This document shows positions 24,442 to 35,800 of a stretch of DNA of 64,000 nt, piece by piece. A program made the translations under genes and the position numbers. The notes beneath the pieces were generated by a model. That model made no database searches. It saw only the letters and a program-made list of their open reading frames with translations, and was not told the DNA's origin. The stretch is from contig JAZDFC010000023.1 in the NCBI GenBank assembly GCA_043808235.1, positions 58,464-122,463 of the forward strand, given 5' to 3'. The DNA comes from JAZDFC01 sp043808235. Lineage in GTDB: Bacteria > Bacteroidota > Ignavibacteria > Ignavibacteriales > Melioribacteraceae. Numbering within the stretch: position 1 is the first letter of the stretch; each line of letters opens with the position of its first letter.

Positions 24442-26670
24442 TCATTCAACAACAACTTCATCAATCATCAGCCACGCAGGAGCACCGGCGCCGGGATGCC
24501 AGTCCGGACATTTCTTAATGCTTTCGGCTTTCACTTTAATAAATCTTGCTTTTTGATTTTCGAATTCTGCTGTGAAATCTTTTTGCAAAATCTCGGAATT
24601 CTTTTGCGGGCTATTGTTCAAAATAATTTTTGTTTCAGAATACATTTCGTTGTCGTTCGACAGCGATATTTCAACTTTCGCGGGAAGGAAAATCCACGAA
24701 TTGCTGTCGAGGAAAAATCTCGGACACACTTTTGAAATTTCCTTTTCCATGCCGAGATCAATCACACATTCGAAATCAACACCTTCGTATCCCTGCCACG
24801 GGCCGTCGCGGAAATCATCCGTACCGCGTACGCCGTCAATCAATCCATTGTCTCCACCCGCCCGATATCGTTCATCGTACGGATTTGTCAAAGTGATTTT
24901 CGAGCCGAGTGCTTTATGGAAATTGAACGACAAAGAATATTGCTTGCCGATTGAATGGGAATCTTTAAATGCCGCAATCTTCACAACGGTTGTTTTATTA
25001 ATTTTTATCGGTGAGGAATATTGAGCCGAATTTGAACCCGGTTCGGTTCCGTCAGTTGTGTATCGGATGTCAATTCCCGCCTGTCCCTGCTCAATGTTCA
25101 ATGTGAATTCATTTTTTGAATCGTCGTAAGTTGTTGATGGAGTTAAAATTTTACCCTCGCGTCCGAATTGAATTCCGAGCGCGGATAAATCTTTGTAAGA
25201 ATTTTGAACTCTAGAATAGAATTCATCATAATTTTCATTTCGAGGATTATTCCAAAAAACTTCTGCGAGAGCGAGTATGCGCGGGAATAATTTGCTGTCG
25301 ACCGTTTCCTGCGGCGCGCGTTCGGTCCATAAATTCGCTTCGCCCCCAAGAATATATTGACTTTCCTCGGAGGATAATTCATCCGGTATCGGTTCAAAAG
25401 AATACGCAATCCGCAAATCGAGATTTTCAGGATCACCGTTTAAATATGTATGCGAAGCCGGCGAGCAGACAACATAATGCCCGAGTTTTGCAGCTTCAAC
25501 AGCTCCTTGAAAACTTTGCCACGATTGTACAATTGCGCCGGGGGCAAGTCCACCCTGAAGAATTTCGTCCCATCCGATAACTTCTTTGTCTTTTAAATTA
25601 AGATATTCCGAAATGCGTTTTATAAAATAACTTTGAAGTTCGTGTTCATCTTTCAATCCTTCGGCTTTAATTCTTGCCTGGCATTTCGGGCATTCTTTCC
25701 AACGGTCTTTCGGAGCCTCGTCGCCGCCGATGTGAATGTATTTACCTGGGAAGAGTTCGATCACTTCATCCAGAATATTTTGAAGAAAGATGAAAGTCGA
25801 ATCGTTGCCGGCGCAGTAAATATCTTTCAATACGCCGAACATGTTTGTCACTTCGAACGGACCGCCCGTACAAGAGTTCTCCGGGTACGAAGCCAGCGAC
25901 GCAGTGCAATGTCCGGGCATTTCTATTTCCGGAACAATATTAATGAACCTGCTTTGCGCATACGCAACAATCTCTTTAATATCTTCCTGTGTATAAAATC
26001 CGCCGTAATTTGAACCGTCGGCTTCTTTTCTCCACGCACCGACTTCAGTCAGCTTGGGATATTTTTTTATTTCGATCCGCCAGCCCTGATCTTCGGTTAA
26101 ATGCCAGTGCAGTGTATTGAATTTATAGTATGCAAGAATATCGATATATTTTTTAATGAAATCTTTTGTCATGAAATGACGGCAGCAATCGAGGTTCAAT
26201 CCGCGCCATGAGAAAACCGGTTTGTCTGAAATTTTGCAGCAAGGAATTTCAACGGTAGCAAAGTTTTTATTTTGTTTTGCTTCGGACGGGATGAGTTGAA
26301 ACAAAGTCTGCATTCCGCGGAATAACCTTTCCTCGCTTGCCCCTGTAATTTCAATCTGTTTTTCTGCAACCGAAAGCGAATATGATTCCTTCGGGAAGTT
26401 GAGGTCATTACTTAATCGCAAAACAATTTCATTTTCATTAATGGTAGTGGTCGATGAGATGATTTCCAATCCCGTAAGTGTTTTTATCTGTTCGGAAAAG
26501 TAACTCGAAAGTTTCCCGCATTGATTTGAAATGAGTGTATTCCCCGAGAGTGAAAACTTACCGGCAAACCAATCAACTTTTTCAGGTTGAGGGATAAGAG
26601 AAACCGGGTTGTCTTTTTTTTCAGCAAATAGCATTGTTCCCATACATAATAAAACTAAAAAAAATTTCAT
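24442..26670 (-). CDS. GH20 beta-N-acetylhexosaminidase, exported, with C-terminal glycan-binding cassette
   Basis: 742 residues from ATG 26670, chosen because it starts a clean signal peptide (MKFFLVLLCMGTMLFA); the longer frame to 26700 adds ten unlikely residues. The GH20b N-terminal domain is followed by the barrel, with FHWHLTEDQGWRIEIK-type strand and the catalytic pair D317-E318 in HIGGDEAPK. The last 234 residues repeat the cassette found on the exported GH29 and on GH92: chitobiase-C-like (IRYTTDGTEP) then discoidin-like, ending WHPGAGAPAWL. It removes terminal beta-GlcNAc or GalNAc by substrate-assisted catalysis. It is the first gene of the minus-strand operon and diverges from the SSS transporter. 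Confidence 0.96.
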   Translation of the reverse strand: MKFFLVLLCMGTMLFAEKKDNPVSLIPQPEKVDWFAGKFSLSGNTLISNQCGKLSSYFSEQIKTLTGLEIISSTTTINENEIVLRLSNDLNFPKESYSLSVAEKQIEITGASEERLFRGMQTLFQLIPSEAKQNKNFATVEIPCCKISDKPVFSWRGLNLDCCRHFMTKDFIKKYIDILAYYKFNTLHWHLTEDQGWRIEIKKYPKLTEVGAWRKEADGSNYGGFYTQEDIKEIVAYAQSRFINIVPEIEMPGHCTASLASYPENSCTGGPFEVTNMFGVLKDIYCAGNDSTFIFLQNILDEVIELFPGKYIHIGGDEAPKDRWKECPKCQARIKAEGLKDEHELQSYFIKRISEYLNLKDKEVIGWDEILQGGLAPGAIVQSWQSFQGAVEAAKLGHYVVCSPASHTYLNGDPENLDLRIAYSFEPIPDELSSEESQYILGGEANLWTERAPQETVDSKLFPRILALAEVFWNNPRNENYDEFYSRVQNSYKDLSALGIQFGREGKILTPSTTYDDSKNEFTLNIEQGQAGIDIRYTTDGTEPGSNSAQYSSPIKINKTTVVKIAAFKDSHSIGKQYSLSFNFHKALGSKITLTNPYDERYRAGGDNGLIDGVRGTDDFRDGPWQGYEGVDFECVIDLGMEKEISKVCPRFFLDSNSWIFLPAKVEISLSNDNEMYSETKIILNNSPQKNSEILQKDFTAEFENQKARFIKVKAESIKKCPDWHPGAGAPAWLMIDEVVVE

Positions 26671-27062
26671 AATTCTTCCCGTCAATTGTTTCGAAGGCAA
26701 TTTTTTTGTTTTCCCTTATAATCATTGATACGATAAAACTCATTGATTGACGTGGCAAATATTTTATTAAAAAATATACAACTCGAGCATTCTCCAAGAA
26801 CAAATCTAACTTTCATTAAAATATAGTCATAATTTTTGATTTGTTTCTGAAAAATTATTGTTATCTTTCTCCCCGAAGTTGTGTTTATTTTATTAAAATA
26901 AAAACACGACTAAAATTGGTTCTAAAAAAACTTCAGTGTAAATTCTTTATCGGTTATTTTTGAATAACATAAATTGGATATTAATTTGAGAAAAATTTTT
27001 CAAAAATCACACCACATATTATATCCATTAATAAACTCTAACCCATCTATCAAAGGTATTTT
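26671..27062. other. Divergent intergenic region between GH20 and the sodium symporter
   Basis: 392 bp of AT-rich sequence without a gene. It must hold the promoters of both directions. For the plus strand a TTTG/TATCTTTC pair is visible (next entry). For the minus strand, CAAATCTA at 26801-26808 reads TAGATTTG, a match to the TAnnTTTG -7 consensus, 131 bp upstream of GH20, but without a good -33 box. Confidence 0.55.
26840..26869 (+). promoter_or_regulatory. Candidate Bacteroidota-type promoter for the SSS-esterase-GH18-GH92 genes
   Basis: TTTG at 26840-26843, 18 bases, then TATCTTTC at 26862-26869, one mismatch from TAnnTTTG. This fits the -33/-7 layout of the phylum and leaves a leader of about 185 bases before ATG 27063. 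Confidence 0.4.
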
Positions 27063-28994
27063 ATGAATCTTACACTCGTCGATTGGCTAATCGTAGCGAT
27101 ATGTCTCGCTGTTTTATTTTTCGGTGTCCGGCTTAGCAAAAAATATGTTCGCAGCGTTGCGGATTTTCTTTCTGCGGGAAGAACTGCCGGAAGATATATG
27201 ATAACTGTCTCGCAGGGAATGGCGGCAATTGGTGCAATCACGATTGTTGGTCAGTGGGAGATGAATTACGTTGCAGGCTTTGCCCTGCGTTGGTGGGAAT
27301 TTATTATGGCTGTTGTACTTCTCGCTATTACCGTATCGGGTTGGGTGCTTTATAGATTCCGTCAAACAAGGGCATTAACTATTGCCCAGTTTCTCGAAAT
27401 GCGCTACAGTAGAAATTTTAGAATTTTCACGGGTGTGCTCGCATTCATTTCCGGACTTTTGAATTTTGGAATTTTCCCTGCGGTCAGCGCCAGGTTTCTT
27501 ATATATTTTACCGGGATACCGCTCTATATTAATATAGCGGGAATTGATGTATCAACTTTCCCGTTGGTGATGGCTTCGTTTTTACTTGTATCGTTATACT
27601 TTGTTTTCGCAGGAGGACAAATTGCAGTGATTATCACCGAATTTATTCAAGGTGTGTTTTCGAATATTACTTTCCTCGTGATAATTTTATTCTGTATCTT
27701 CTTTGTGAACTGGGACCAGATTTTTCAAGCAGTAATTACAGCTCCCAAAGACGCCTCGTTAATCAATCCATATAAAACCAGTGAAGTTCCGGATTTTAAT
27801 TTCTTTTATTTTCTGATTAATGTGGTTGGAGTTATTTACGTAAAACTTTCATGGCAGGGTTCGCAGGGATTTAATTCATCGGCAAAGAGTGCGCACGAAG
27901 CAAAGATGGGCGAGGTGCTCGGTAATCTCCGCGATATTCCGAAGTGGCTTTTCCTCGTTCTAATTCCTGTAATTGCATATACAATTTTACACAATGCCGA
28001 CTTTCAATCTATATCCGACAGCGTAGGCACAACTATGACGAGTATCGGAAGTGAAGAAGTTCAAAACCAATTACGCATTCCGCTAGTACTTTCGAAAATT
28101 TTGCCTGTTGGTGTGATGGGCGCATTCATGGCGGTAATGCTGATGGCGACAATAGGAACGCACAATTCATATATGCACTCTTGGGGTAGTATTTTCATCC
28201 AGGATGTAATAATGCCGTTTCGCAAAACTCCGTTCGAACCGCAGCAGCATTTGAAAGTTCTCCGCATTTCGATTCTGGGTGTGTGTATTTTCATCTTTAT
28301 TTTCAGTCTTGTATTCCCGATGACTGATTACATCTTTCTTTACTTTGCGATAACGGCAGCAATATTCGTCGGCGGTTCCGGCGCGGTTATCATCGGCGGA
28401 TTGTATTGGAAGAAAGGCACCACTGCTGCCGCATGGAGCGCTTTAATTGTAGGTTCGGTTGTATCGGTCACCGGAATTATTCTTCAGCAAATTTATAAAG
28501 ACTTCCCTATAAACGGGCAGTACTTTTGGGGAATGGCGATGGGCATATCTTCACTCGTGTATGTTCTTGTTTCATTGCTCTGGAAAAAAGAAGATTTCAA
28601 TATGGATAAGATGTTGCACCGCGGTCAATATGAAATTAAAGAGGAAAGTGTTATTGTTGAGGCAGTGCCGGTTAAAGGACTGAAGATGCTTGGCATGGGT
28701 AAGGAATTTACTCGCGGCGATAAACTTATCTATCTCACAGCATATACGTGGACATTTTTATGGGTCGTTGTTTTTATCATAGGTACGATTTTTAATCTCT
28801 CCGGCGATGTTCCCGACTCATCGTGGATTTCATTCTGGAAGTACTTTGTTATTATTAATCTCGTTGCATCAATCATTGTAATTATCTGGTTTACAATCGG
28901 CGGCATAAAAGATTTTAAAGATATGCTTCGCAGATTAAAAACTATGGTTCGTAATCATAAAGATGATGGAACCGTTTTGAAAGAAGAAAATTAA
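27063..28994 (+). CDS. Sodium:solute symporter family (SSS) transporter
   Basis: 643 residues with at least 13 hydrophobic segments. The N-terminal WLIVAICLAVLFFGVRLS, the ADFLSAGRTAGRY segment after TM1 and the GAITIVGQWEMNY region are typical of SSS carriers, in which TM1 and TM8 coordinate sodium. The long last loop and extra C-terminal helices match SGLT-like members. SSS proteins import sugars, nucleosides, sialic acid or carboxylates with sodium. Here the following esterase, GH18 and GH92 genes point to a glycan-derived sugar, by inference. The gene starts the plus-strand operon and is 43 bp before the esterase. Confidence 0.92.
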   Translation: MNLTLVDWLIVAICLAVLFFGVRLSKKYVRSVADFLSAGRTAGRYMITVSQGMAAIGAITIVGQWEMNYVAGFALRWWEFIMAVVLLAITVSGWVLYRFRQTRALTIAQFLEMRYSRNFRIFTGVLAFISGLLNFGIFPAVSARFLIYFTGIPLYINIAGIDVSTFPLVMASFLLVSLYFVFAGGQIAVIITEFIQGVFSNITFLVIILFCIFFVNWDQIFQAVITAPKDASLINPYKTSEVPDFNFFYFLINVVGVIYVKLSWQGSQGFNSSAKSAHEAKMGEVLGNLRDIPKWLFLVLIPVIAYTILHNADFQSISDSVGTTMTSIGSEEVQNQLRIPLVLSKILPVGVMGAFMAVMLMATIGTHNSYMHSWGSIFIQDVIMPFRKTPFEPQQHLKVLRISILGVCIFIFIFSLVFPMTDYIFLYFAITAAIFVGGSGAVIIGGLYWKKGTTAAAWSALIVGSVVSVTGIILQQIYKDFPINGQYFWGMAMGISSLVYVLVSLLWKKEDFNMDKMLHRGQYEIKEESVIVEAVPVKGLKMLGMGKEFTRGDKLIYLTAYTWTFLWVVVFIIGTIFNLSGDVPDSSWISFWKYFVIINLVASIIVIIWFTIGGIKDFKDMLRRLKTMVRNHKDDGTVLKEEN

Positions 28995-29037
28995 TTTTAC
29001 AGCTAATATTGGAAGGATATTTAACTTGGAGAATTAC

Positions 29038-31539
29038 ATGAACCGACCGAAGATATTATTTTTTTCGATTTTATTTTTTGCGCTATCGGCACATTTATTT
29101 TGCCAGCAAGCAGACTCGCTTATTTTAAATGAAGGAATTGTTATTATGCTGGATCGTGTGGACGACAATAACATCCTTTCGCCGGACCCGGTTGCCGCGC
29201 TGATTGGAACAGACGAATGGAATACCCCGTCGGCAGATGATGAGTTGAAGTACAATAACAAAATCATCGGCATTTGGAAAAAATTTACGACCGATGAAAA
29301 CGGCTGGTTCCAAAACGATTCACTTGTAAATGCATATGTTCAATATATTGTTCGTGCGGAAAAAGACGAAGTAGTTTTGATTGAGGCAATGGGCAATACT
29401 TCGGTTTTTGTAAACGGTTCCGAACGTTCCGGTAATCCGTATCGATACCAGGATAATTTTGAAGAATGGGCGCCACGGTTCGATTATTCGATGATTCCCG
29501 TTAAGTTGGAAAAGGGAAAAAACGAACTGCTATTCAAGTGTAATCGCGGATTGCTGAAGGTAAAGGTTTTAAAGAATACTCCGAAACTAATTTTTAATAC
29601 AAGAGATTTGACGATACCTAATCCTATTGTCGGTAATGCAACCGATTCATACGGCGCATTGCCAATCATGAATGCGACTGAAGAATTTTATGAAAACGTA
29701 ATGATAAAAAGCTGGGCGGGAAATTCTACTCCTCAATATTGCCCGATAAATGAAATTCTCCCTCTTTCGATTTCCAAAGTTCCGTTCATTATCAAACTTC
29801 CTGCGTATTCAAATGCGGGACCGGTGAAGCTGAATTTGGAATTAATCATAAATGAAAAGGGGAAAGAAAAAATATTAGCTTCAGTAGAAATTTCTTTACT
29901 GGTTGTGAATCCCGGCGATACGCACAAAGAAACTTTCATCAGCAAGATTGACAACAGTGTTCAATATTACGCGGTCAACCCGCCGGAAAATTTGAAAACA
30001 AAACCGGCTTTATTTTTGAGTTTACACGGAGCCGGAGTCGAAGCAATTAACCAGGCTCAAGCATACGGACACAAAAATTGGGGATATGTTGTTGCCCCGA
30101 CGAACCGGCGTCCATACGGATATAATTGGGAAAACTGGGGAAGGCTCGATGCACTTGAAGTGCTTGATATTGCGAAGAACAAATTCGGTATCGATGAAAA
30201 CCGCATTTACCTTACCGGTCATTCGATGGGCGGTCACGGTACATGGCATCTTGGAATTAATTATCCCGACAAATTTGCGGCGATTTGTCCGAGCGCCGGA
30301 TGGATAAGCATCTGGTCGTATCGCATTAAACCGCAGCACGATTCAACCGAAGTTGAAAAAATGTTAATGCGTTCGGCAAAACACAGCGATACATATGCAT
30401 TCACGGAAAATTTAAAACGAAACGGTATTTATATTCTTCACGGCGAAATTGATGATAACGTTCCGGTACAGCAAGCTGAATCGATGATTGAAAACCTGTC
30501 TAAGTTTCATAAAGACTTCGTCTATCATTTCGAACCGGGTGCGAACCACTGGTGGGATAACTCCGACGAGCCCGGAGCCGATTGCACCGATTGGCTGCCG
30601 ATGTTTGATTTCTTCGCACACCATTCGATTGCAAGTAATCAGCAGATCAAAGAAATTAATTTCACTACCGCTAATCCCGCTATCACTTCAAAAAATTATT
30701 GGATTGAAGTTATAAATCAAACCAGGCAGCAATCATTAAGCAGGATTAATATCAAACTTGAACAGGGAAGTAGAAAATTTACCGGCACAACTGAAAATAT
30801 TGCGATGCTGTCGATTGACGCTTCAATGCTCTCGAATGACAAGCCTGTATCGGTGGAACTCGATAATCAACTGATTGAAGGAATTACGATCCCCGATGCC
30901 GGAACTATTTACATGCGTCGCGATGGAGATAGCTGGGTAACAAGCCGCCCGCCGGATTATAAAAACAAATATCCTTCCCGCTGCGGTAATTTGAGAGAAG
31001 CGTTCAATAACAACGTATTGTTTGTTTACGGCACTCACGGAAATAAAGAAGAAAATAATTGGGCTTTGGAAAAAGCAAAACTCGATGCGGAAAAAATTTG
31101 GTACCGAGGCAACAGCTCTAATCAAGTAATCAAAGATGACGAATTTGATCCGGCAAAATTTAAAGACAGAAGCGTTATACTTTTCGGCAATTCGAAAACG
31201 AACTCCGCATGGAATATTTTACTTGATGATTCACCGGTTCAAGTTGAGAATAAAAAAGTTATCGTCGGCGAAAAAATTTATAACGGGAAAGATCTTGGAT
31301 GTTTGATGATTCGCCCCCGTAAAGACAGCGACATCGCCAGCGTCGGCGTAATATCCGGCACCGGTATCGACGGAATGAAATTGGTGAACCTCGCTCCGTA
31401 TTTTGACCAATATCTCGGATTCCCGGATATAATTATTTTTGATTCCGGTATACTTCAAAATGACGATAGTGGAGTTAAATTCATGGGCTATTTCGGCAAC
31501 GATTGGAGTTTGGAAAAAGGTGAATTTGTGAGCCGGTAA
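29038..31539 (+). CDS. Exported alpha/beta-hydrolase, prolyl-oligopeptidase/PHB-depolymerase-like esterase
   Basis: 833 residues from ATG 29038. GGAG at 29028-29031 favours this start over TTG 29026. A signal peptide ends near SAHLFCQQA. Residues about 30-300 are beta-rich and of unknown role. The catalytic domain (about 305-530) has the nucleophile elbow GHS396MGGHGTWH, an acidic residue in HGEIDDNVP and the histidine in GANHWWDNS, giving a complete Ser-Asp-His triad. The C-terminal 280 residues form another, unrecognised domain. It is probably a glycan or peptide esterase, such as an O-acetyl or feruloyl remover. It lies between the symporter and the GH18 gene. Confidence 0.8.
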   Translation: MNRPKILFFSILFFALSAHLFCQQADSLILNEGIVIMLDRVDDNNILSPDPVAALIGTDEWNTPSADDELKYNNKIIGIWKKFTTDENGWFQNDSLVNAYVQYIVRAEKDEVVLIEAMGNTSVFVNGSERSGNPYRYQDNFEEWAPRFDYSMIPVKLEKGKNELLFKCNRGLLKVKVLKNTPKLIFNTRDLTIPNPIVGNATDSYGALPIMNATEEFYENVMIKSWAGNSTPQYCPINEILPLSISKVPFIIKLPAYSNAGPVKLNLELIINEKGKEKILASVEISLLVVNPGDTHKETFISKIDNSVQYYAVNPPENLKTKPALFLSLHGAGVEAINQAQAYGHKNWGYVVAPTNRRPYGYNWENWGRLDALEVLDIAKNKFGIDENRIYLTGHSMGGHGTWHLGINYPDKFAAICPSAGWISIWSYRIKPQHDSTEVEKMLMRSAKHSDTYAFTENLKRNGIYILHGEIDDNVPVQQAESMIENLSKFHKDFVYHFEPGANHWWDNSDEPGADCTDWLPMFDFFAHHSIASNQQIKEINFTTANPAITSKNYWIEVINQTRQQSLSRINIKLEQGSRKFTGTTENIAMLSIDASMLSNDKPVSVELDNQLIEGITIPDAGTIYMRRDGDSWVTSRPPDYKNKYPSRCGNLREAFNNNVLFVYGTHGNKEENNWALEKAKLDAEKIWYRGNSSNQVIKDDEFDPAKFKDRSVILFGNSKTNSAWNILLDDSPVQVENKKVIVGEKIYNGKDLGCLMIRPRKDSDIASVGVISGTGIDGMKLVNLAPYFDQYLGFPDIIIFDSGILQNDDSGVKFMGYFGNDWSLEKGEFVSR

Positions 31540-31671
31540 AACCCGGATAGAAATCATCGAGCTGAATTTTATTCGCTTCACGGTAAATATCAACCGGATG
31601 GTTTTATTGAATGAAGGAAAGGAAGAATCTAAAATTAGAATGAATAATTAGACGAAGAGAAAATATCTTTT

Positions 31672-32889
31672 ATGAAAAATAAAGTACGTATTAAAACAAT
31701 AGCCTTGATTTTTTTTCTTATTGGAATTAACCCGGCATTGCAGGAATTGAAAGCCGACATCCCGCCGGAAGGAAATAATAAAGTAGCATATCATGTTTTT
31801 GATTCGCATGGACCCGACCATTTATCGTTAACATCATTTACCGACGAAGCAAATGTTGTTGTGATATTTGAAGGGACGTTGTGGGAATTGGCAGACTCTG
31901 TTCATTATTCTACCGGATGGATGCAAAATGTAGTGTATCATTATTACAGCGAAATTCTACGAGATATAAAAATATTACAGGCAAGAGGTGTAAAAGTATT
32001 AATGAATGTTGACGATAAACCCGCGTGGAGTACTTCGACACCTTTTACTACCTACGACGGAAAAAATCTAGACTGTCAGCAGTTTGCTGCGTTTATTAAA
32101 TCATGCGCAATCGATTCTCTGCACCTTGACGGTATCTCGCTTGATGTTGAACATCGCGCAACAGGAAATTCGCAATACACAACGTTACTGAAGGAAATCG
32201 GAAAGTACTTTGGTACCAAGTCATCGAACAGCGATACGCAAATGTACATTGCAGCAATTTATGCGGGATATTGGGGTGAACCGGCGGCAGTAATCGGTCA
32301 GTCCAAAGATGTTTCGTCGTATATGAATTTCGTAATGGACATGGCTTATTTCAATTCCAATTACGTTGGGCGTTTTAATCAGTGGGCGAATTATATCGGC
32401 GCTTCAAAAACTATGATCGGATTGCTCAACGATGATAATGATCTGGCTTTCTCAACTGAAGTAGCCGCATGGCAACCTGCTTCACCGCCTAAGGCAGGCA
32501 TAATGGTTTTTGCAGCTAATAATCTCAAATCATACGCCGATTCTGTTTTCAAAGCTCTTGTAGTTCATGTAACAGATGTAAGGGATAATGAAATTCACGA
32601 AGGAATACCACATGAATTTGCACTAATCCAAAATTACCCCAATCCTTTTAATCCTACTACCAAAATAAGTTATCACATTCCACAAACCGGATTGGTGACT
32701 TTAAAAGTTTATGATATACTCGGGAATGAAATAGAAACATTGGTTGGCGATGTTATGAATCCCGGTTATTATACTAACGAATTTGACGGCTCGATGTATT
32801 CAAGCGGAATGTATTTTGCACGGCTAACAGTGCAGTCAAATGAAACAAAACCATATTTTAAAACAATAAAAATGTTGATGTTGAAATGA
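31672..32889 (+). CDS. GH18 endo-beta-N-acetylglucosaminidase-like protein with T9SS sorting domain
   Basis: 405 residues with signal peptide (TIALIFFLIGINPALQELKA). The catalytic barrel shows the GH18 signature in the variant form D153-G-I-S156-L-D158-V-E160. The usual middle Asp is replaced by Ser, while the catalytic Glu and its partner Asp remain. The size and the LDGISLDVEH sequence resemble EndoF/EndoH-type enzymes that cut between the two core GlcNAc residues of N-glycans. The last 80 residues form a type A T9SS sorting domain (NYPNPFNPTTKI, YDILGNEIETLV), so it is exported across the outer membrane and probably surface-anchored. Its stop overlaps GH92 by 4 bp. Confidence 0.85.
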   Translation: MKNKVRIKTIALIFFLIGINPALQELKADIPPEGNNKVAYHVFDSHGPDHLSLTSFTDEANVVVIFEGTLWELADSVHYSTGWMQNVVYHYYSEILRDIKILQARGVKVLMNVDDKPAWSTSTPFTTYDGKNLDCQQFAAFIKSCAIDSLHLDGISLDVEHRATGNSQYTTLLKEIGKYFGTKSSNSDTQMYIAAIYAGYWGEPAAVIGQSKDVSSYMNFVMDMAYFNSNYVGRFNQWANYIGASKTMIGLLNDDNDLAFSTEVAAWQPASPPKAGIMVFAANNLKSYADSVFKALVVHVTDVRDNEIHEGIPHEFALIQNYPNPFNPTTKISYHIPQTGLVTLKVYDILGNEIETLVGDVMNPGYYTNEFDGSMYSSGMYFARLTVQSNETKPYFKTIKMLMLK

Positions 32890-35800
32890 GAAAATTTTAC
32901 AAAGTACCACCGACAAATACAGAACTGAGTCTACATTTATTAACGAAATCTTTTTCTGTGAGTCTTTTAAAATGTGCAGATGTTTTATTAATCTCGTTGC
33001 TTTTTTTTATTATGAGTGAAAATATCTCTGCTCAAACAAAATTGTTCGGTTATGTTAATCCGTTTATCGGAACTGATGCGCATGGGCACACTTTCCCCGG
33101 TGCGACACTTCCGAACGGAATGGTGCAGCTTAGTCCCGATACGGGAATCGAGGATTGGGATTGGTGTTCCGGCTATCATTATTCGGATAGTTCGATAATT
33201 GGTTTCAGTCACACCCATCTCAGCGGAACTGGATGCGCGGATTACGGGGATATTTTGTTGATGCCTACAACCGGCGAACTCAAGACCGATGCGGGTACAA
33301 AGGATAATCCGGATTTGGGATACCGTTCACGATTCTCTCATAAAAATGAAATTGCTAAAGCCGGTTACTATTCCGTGCTTCTTGATGATTATAAAATTAA
33401 AGCGGAATTAACCGCAACACTCCGGGCGGGGTTTCATAAATATACTTTCCCTCAATCGGAAAACTCCCGGATTATCATAGATCTAGTTCACGGCATTCAG
33501 GACATGGCGAAGGATGCCGGAATAAAAATCATCGACAATAAAACCATCGAAGGATACAGACGTTCGTCCGGCTGGGCAAAAAATCACTGTGTGTATTTTT
33601 ATGCCGAGTTTTCAAAACCTTTCACATCATTCGGATTGATTGAAAACGGAATTGTTTCAAAAGAGAAAAATTCTGTCAATGGAAAATCGGTGAAAGGCTT
33701 TGTGGAATTTAAAACTACCGCGAGCGAAGTGGTATTAGTCAAAGTTGGAATATCGCACACAAGCATCGAAGGCGCGCGTGCAAATGTGCAATCGGAAATT
33801 CCCGGATGGGATTTTGATGAGGTTGTTAGTCAAGCCGATGAAGCATGGCAAAAGGAATTGTCTTCGATAAAAATTGAAAGCACGGATGAACAAAAATTAA
33901 CCGTTTATTACACTGCATTATATCATGCATTGTTGAACCCGAGCATTCTTTCCGATGTTGACGGAGCTTATATCGGGATGGATGAAAAAATTCACAAAAT
34001 TGAAAACGGCTGCATGTACACCGTTTACTCTCTTTGGGACACGTTCCGTTCGGAAAATCCTTTGTACACAGTCATCGATAGCAAGAAAGCGAACGATATG
34101 GTTCAATCGCTTGTAAAAAAATATGAAGAACACGGACTGCTGCCCGTTTGGGAATTGGCTTCGAATGAAACGGGAACGATGATTGGATATCATTCAATCC
34201 CGGTGATTACAGACGCATATTTTAAAGGAATAAGAAATTATGATCTTGAAACAGCTTTCGAAGCAATGAAGAAAAGTGCGATGCAGAATCATCTCGGGCT
34301 GGAATTTTATAAATCAATGGGATACATTCCATCCGACCTCGAAAGCGAAAGTGTTTCGAAAACACTTGAATACGCTTACGATGATTGGTGCATTGCAATG
34401 ATAGCTAAAGATCTCGGCAAAGAAAATGATTATAAATATTTTATTGATCGGGCTAAATTTTACACTAATGTTTTTGACCCGGCGACATCGTTGATGAGAG
34501 CGAAGAAAAACGGGAAATGGTTCGAACCGTTTGATCCTTATTCGGTGAGCGGCAATTATACCGAAGCGAACGCATGGCAGTACAGTTTCTTTGTTCCGCA
34601 GGATTTAAACGGACTGATGAAACTAATGGGCGGCGATGATAAATTTATTTCAAAGCTGGATGAATTGTTCACAACAGATCCAAAACTTACCGGAAGATTT
34701 CAATCGGATATTACGGGATTGATTGGTCAGTATGCGCACGGTAACGAGCCGAGTCATCACATGGCGTATCTTTATAATTATGCCGGAGCTCCTTCTAAAA
34801 CGCAGGAAAAAATTCATGAAATAGTGAGTACGCTGTACACTGATAAACCCGACGGACTTTGCGGTAACGAAGATTGCGGACAGATGTCTGCATGGTATGT
34901 TTTCAGCGCGATGGGTTTTTATCCCGTTTGTCCCGGCGATAATAAATATATAATCGGTACTCCGGATTTCGAAAGAGTAACAATTAATACCGGCGGCGAA
35001 AAGAAATTTACCGTGATTGCGAAAAATCTATCGAATGAAAATTTTTATATTCAATCTGCAAAGCTAAATGGAAAGGAATATCCTTTCTCATATATCAAAC
35101 ATGAAGATATTCTTGACGGCGGCGAACTTGTTTTTGAGATGGGCTCCAAACCGGGGAACTGGGGAATCGAACAGACTGCGCGACCGACATCCGAAATTGA
35201 TTATCCGTTTGTATCGGTTCCATATTTAACAGCGGGAGAAAGAGTTTTTCGTAAATCAATTTCGATTGCTCTTTCATCAATCGATGAAGAAAGTGAAATA
35301 TATTTTACTATTGACGACAGCGATCCGCAACTGGAAAGTAATCTATACTCCAAACCGATTGTAATTGACAATACCACAGAGTTAAAAGCGGTTTGTTTTA
35401 AAGATGGAATGTTCAGCAAAGTTATCACTTCGGTTTTCAATAAAATTCCCGAAGGAAGAACTATAAAATTAAATACTGAATATCACCATAATTACACCGG
35501 CGGCGGGGCTGATGGATTGATTGACGCAATCAAAGGTGCGGATAATTTTCACACAGATGCCTGGCAGGGATACGAAGGGGTTAATCTTGATGCCTTAATT
35601 GACCTCGGCAGCGAACAAAAATTAACATCTATCAGCGCCTCGTTTTTACAAAATACCGGTTCGTGGATATTCTACCCGAAAAAAATTGAAATTTTTATTT
35701 CTGATGACGGGATTAACTTCGCAAAAATTTATGAAGCGGAAAACGTTCCCGATGAGAATAATAGTGAGTCCGGAATCAAAGAATTTGGAAAATCACTTGA

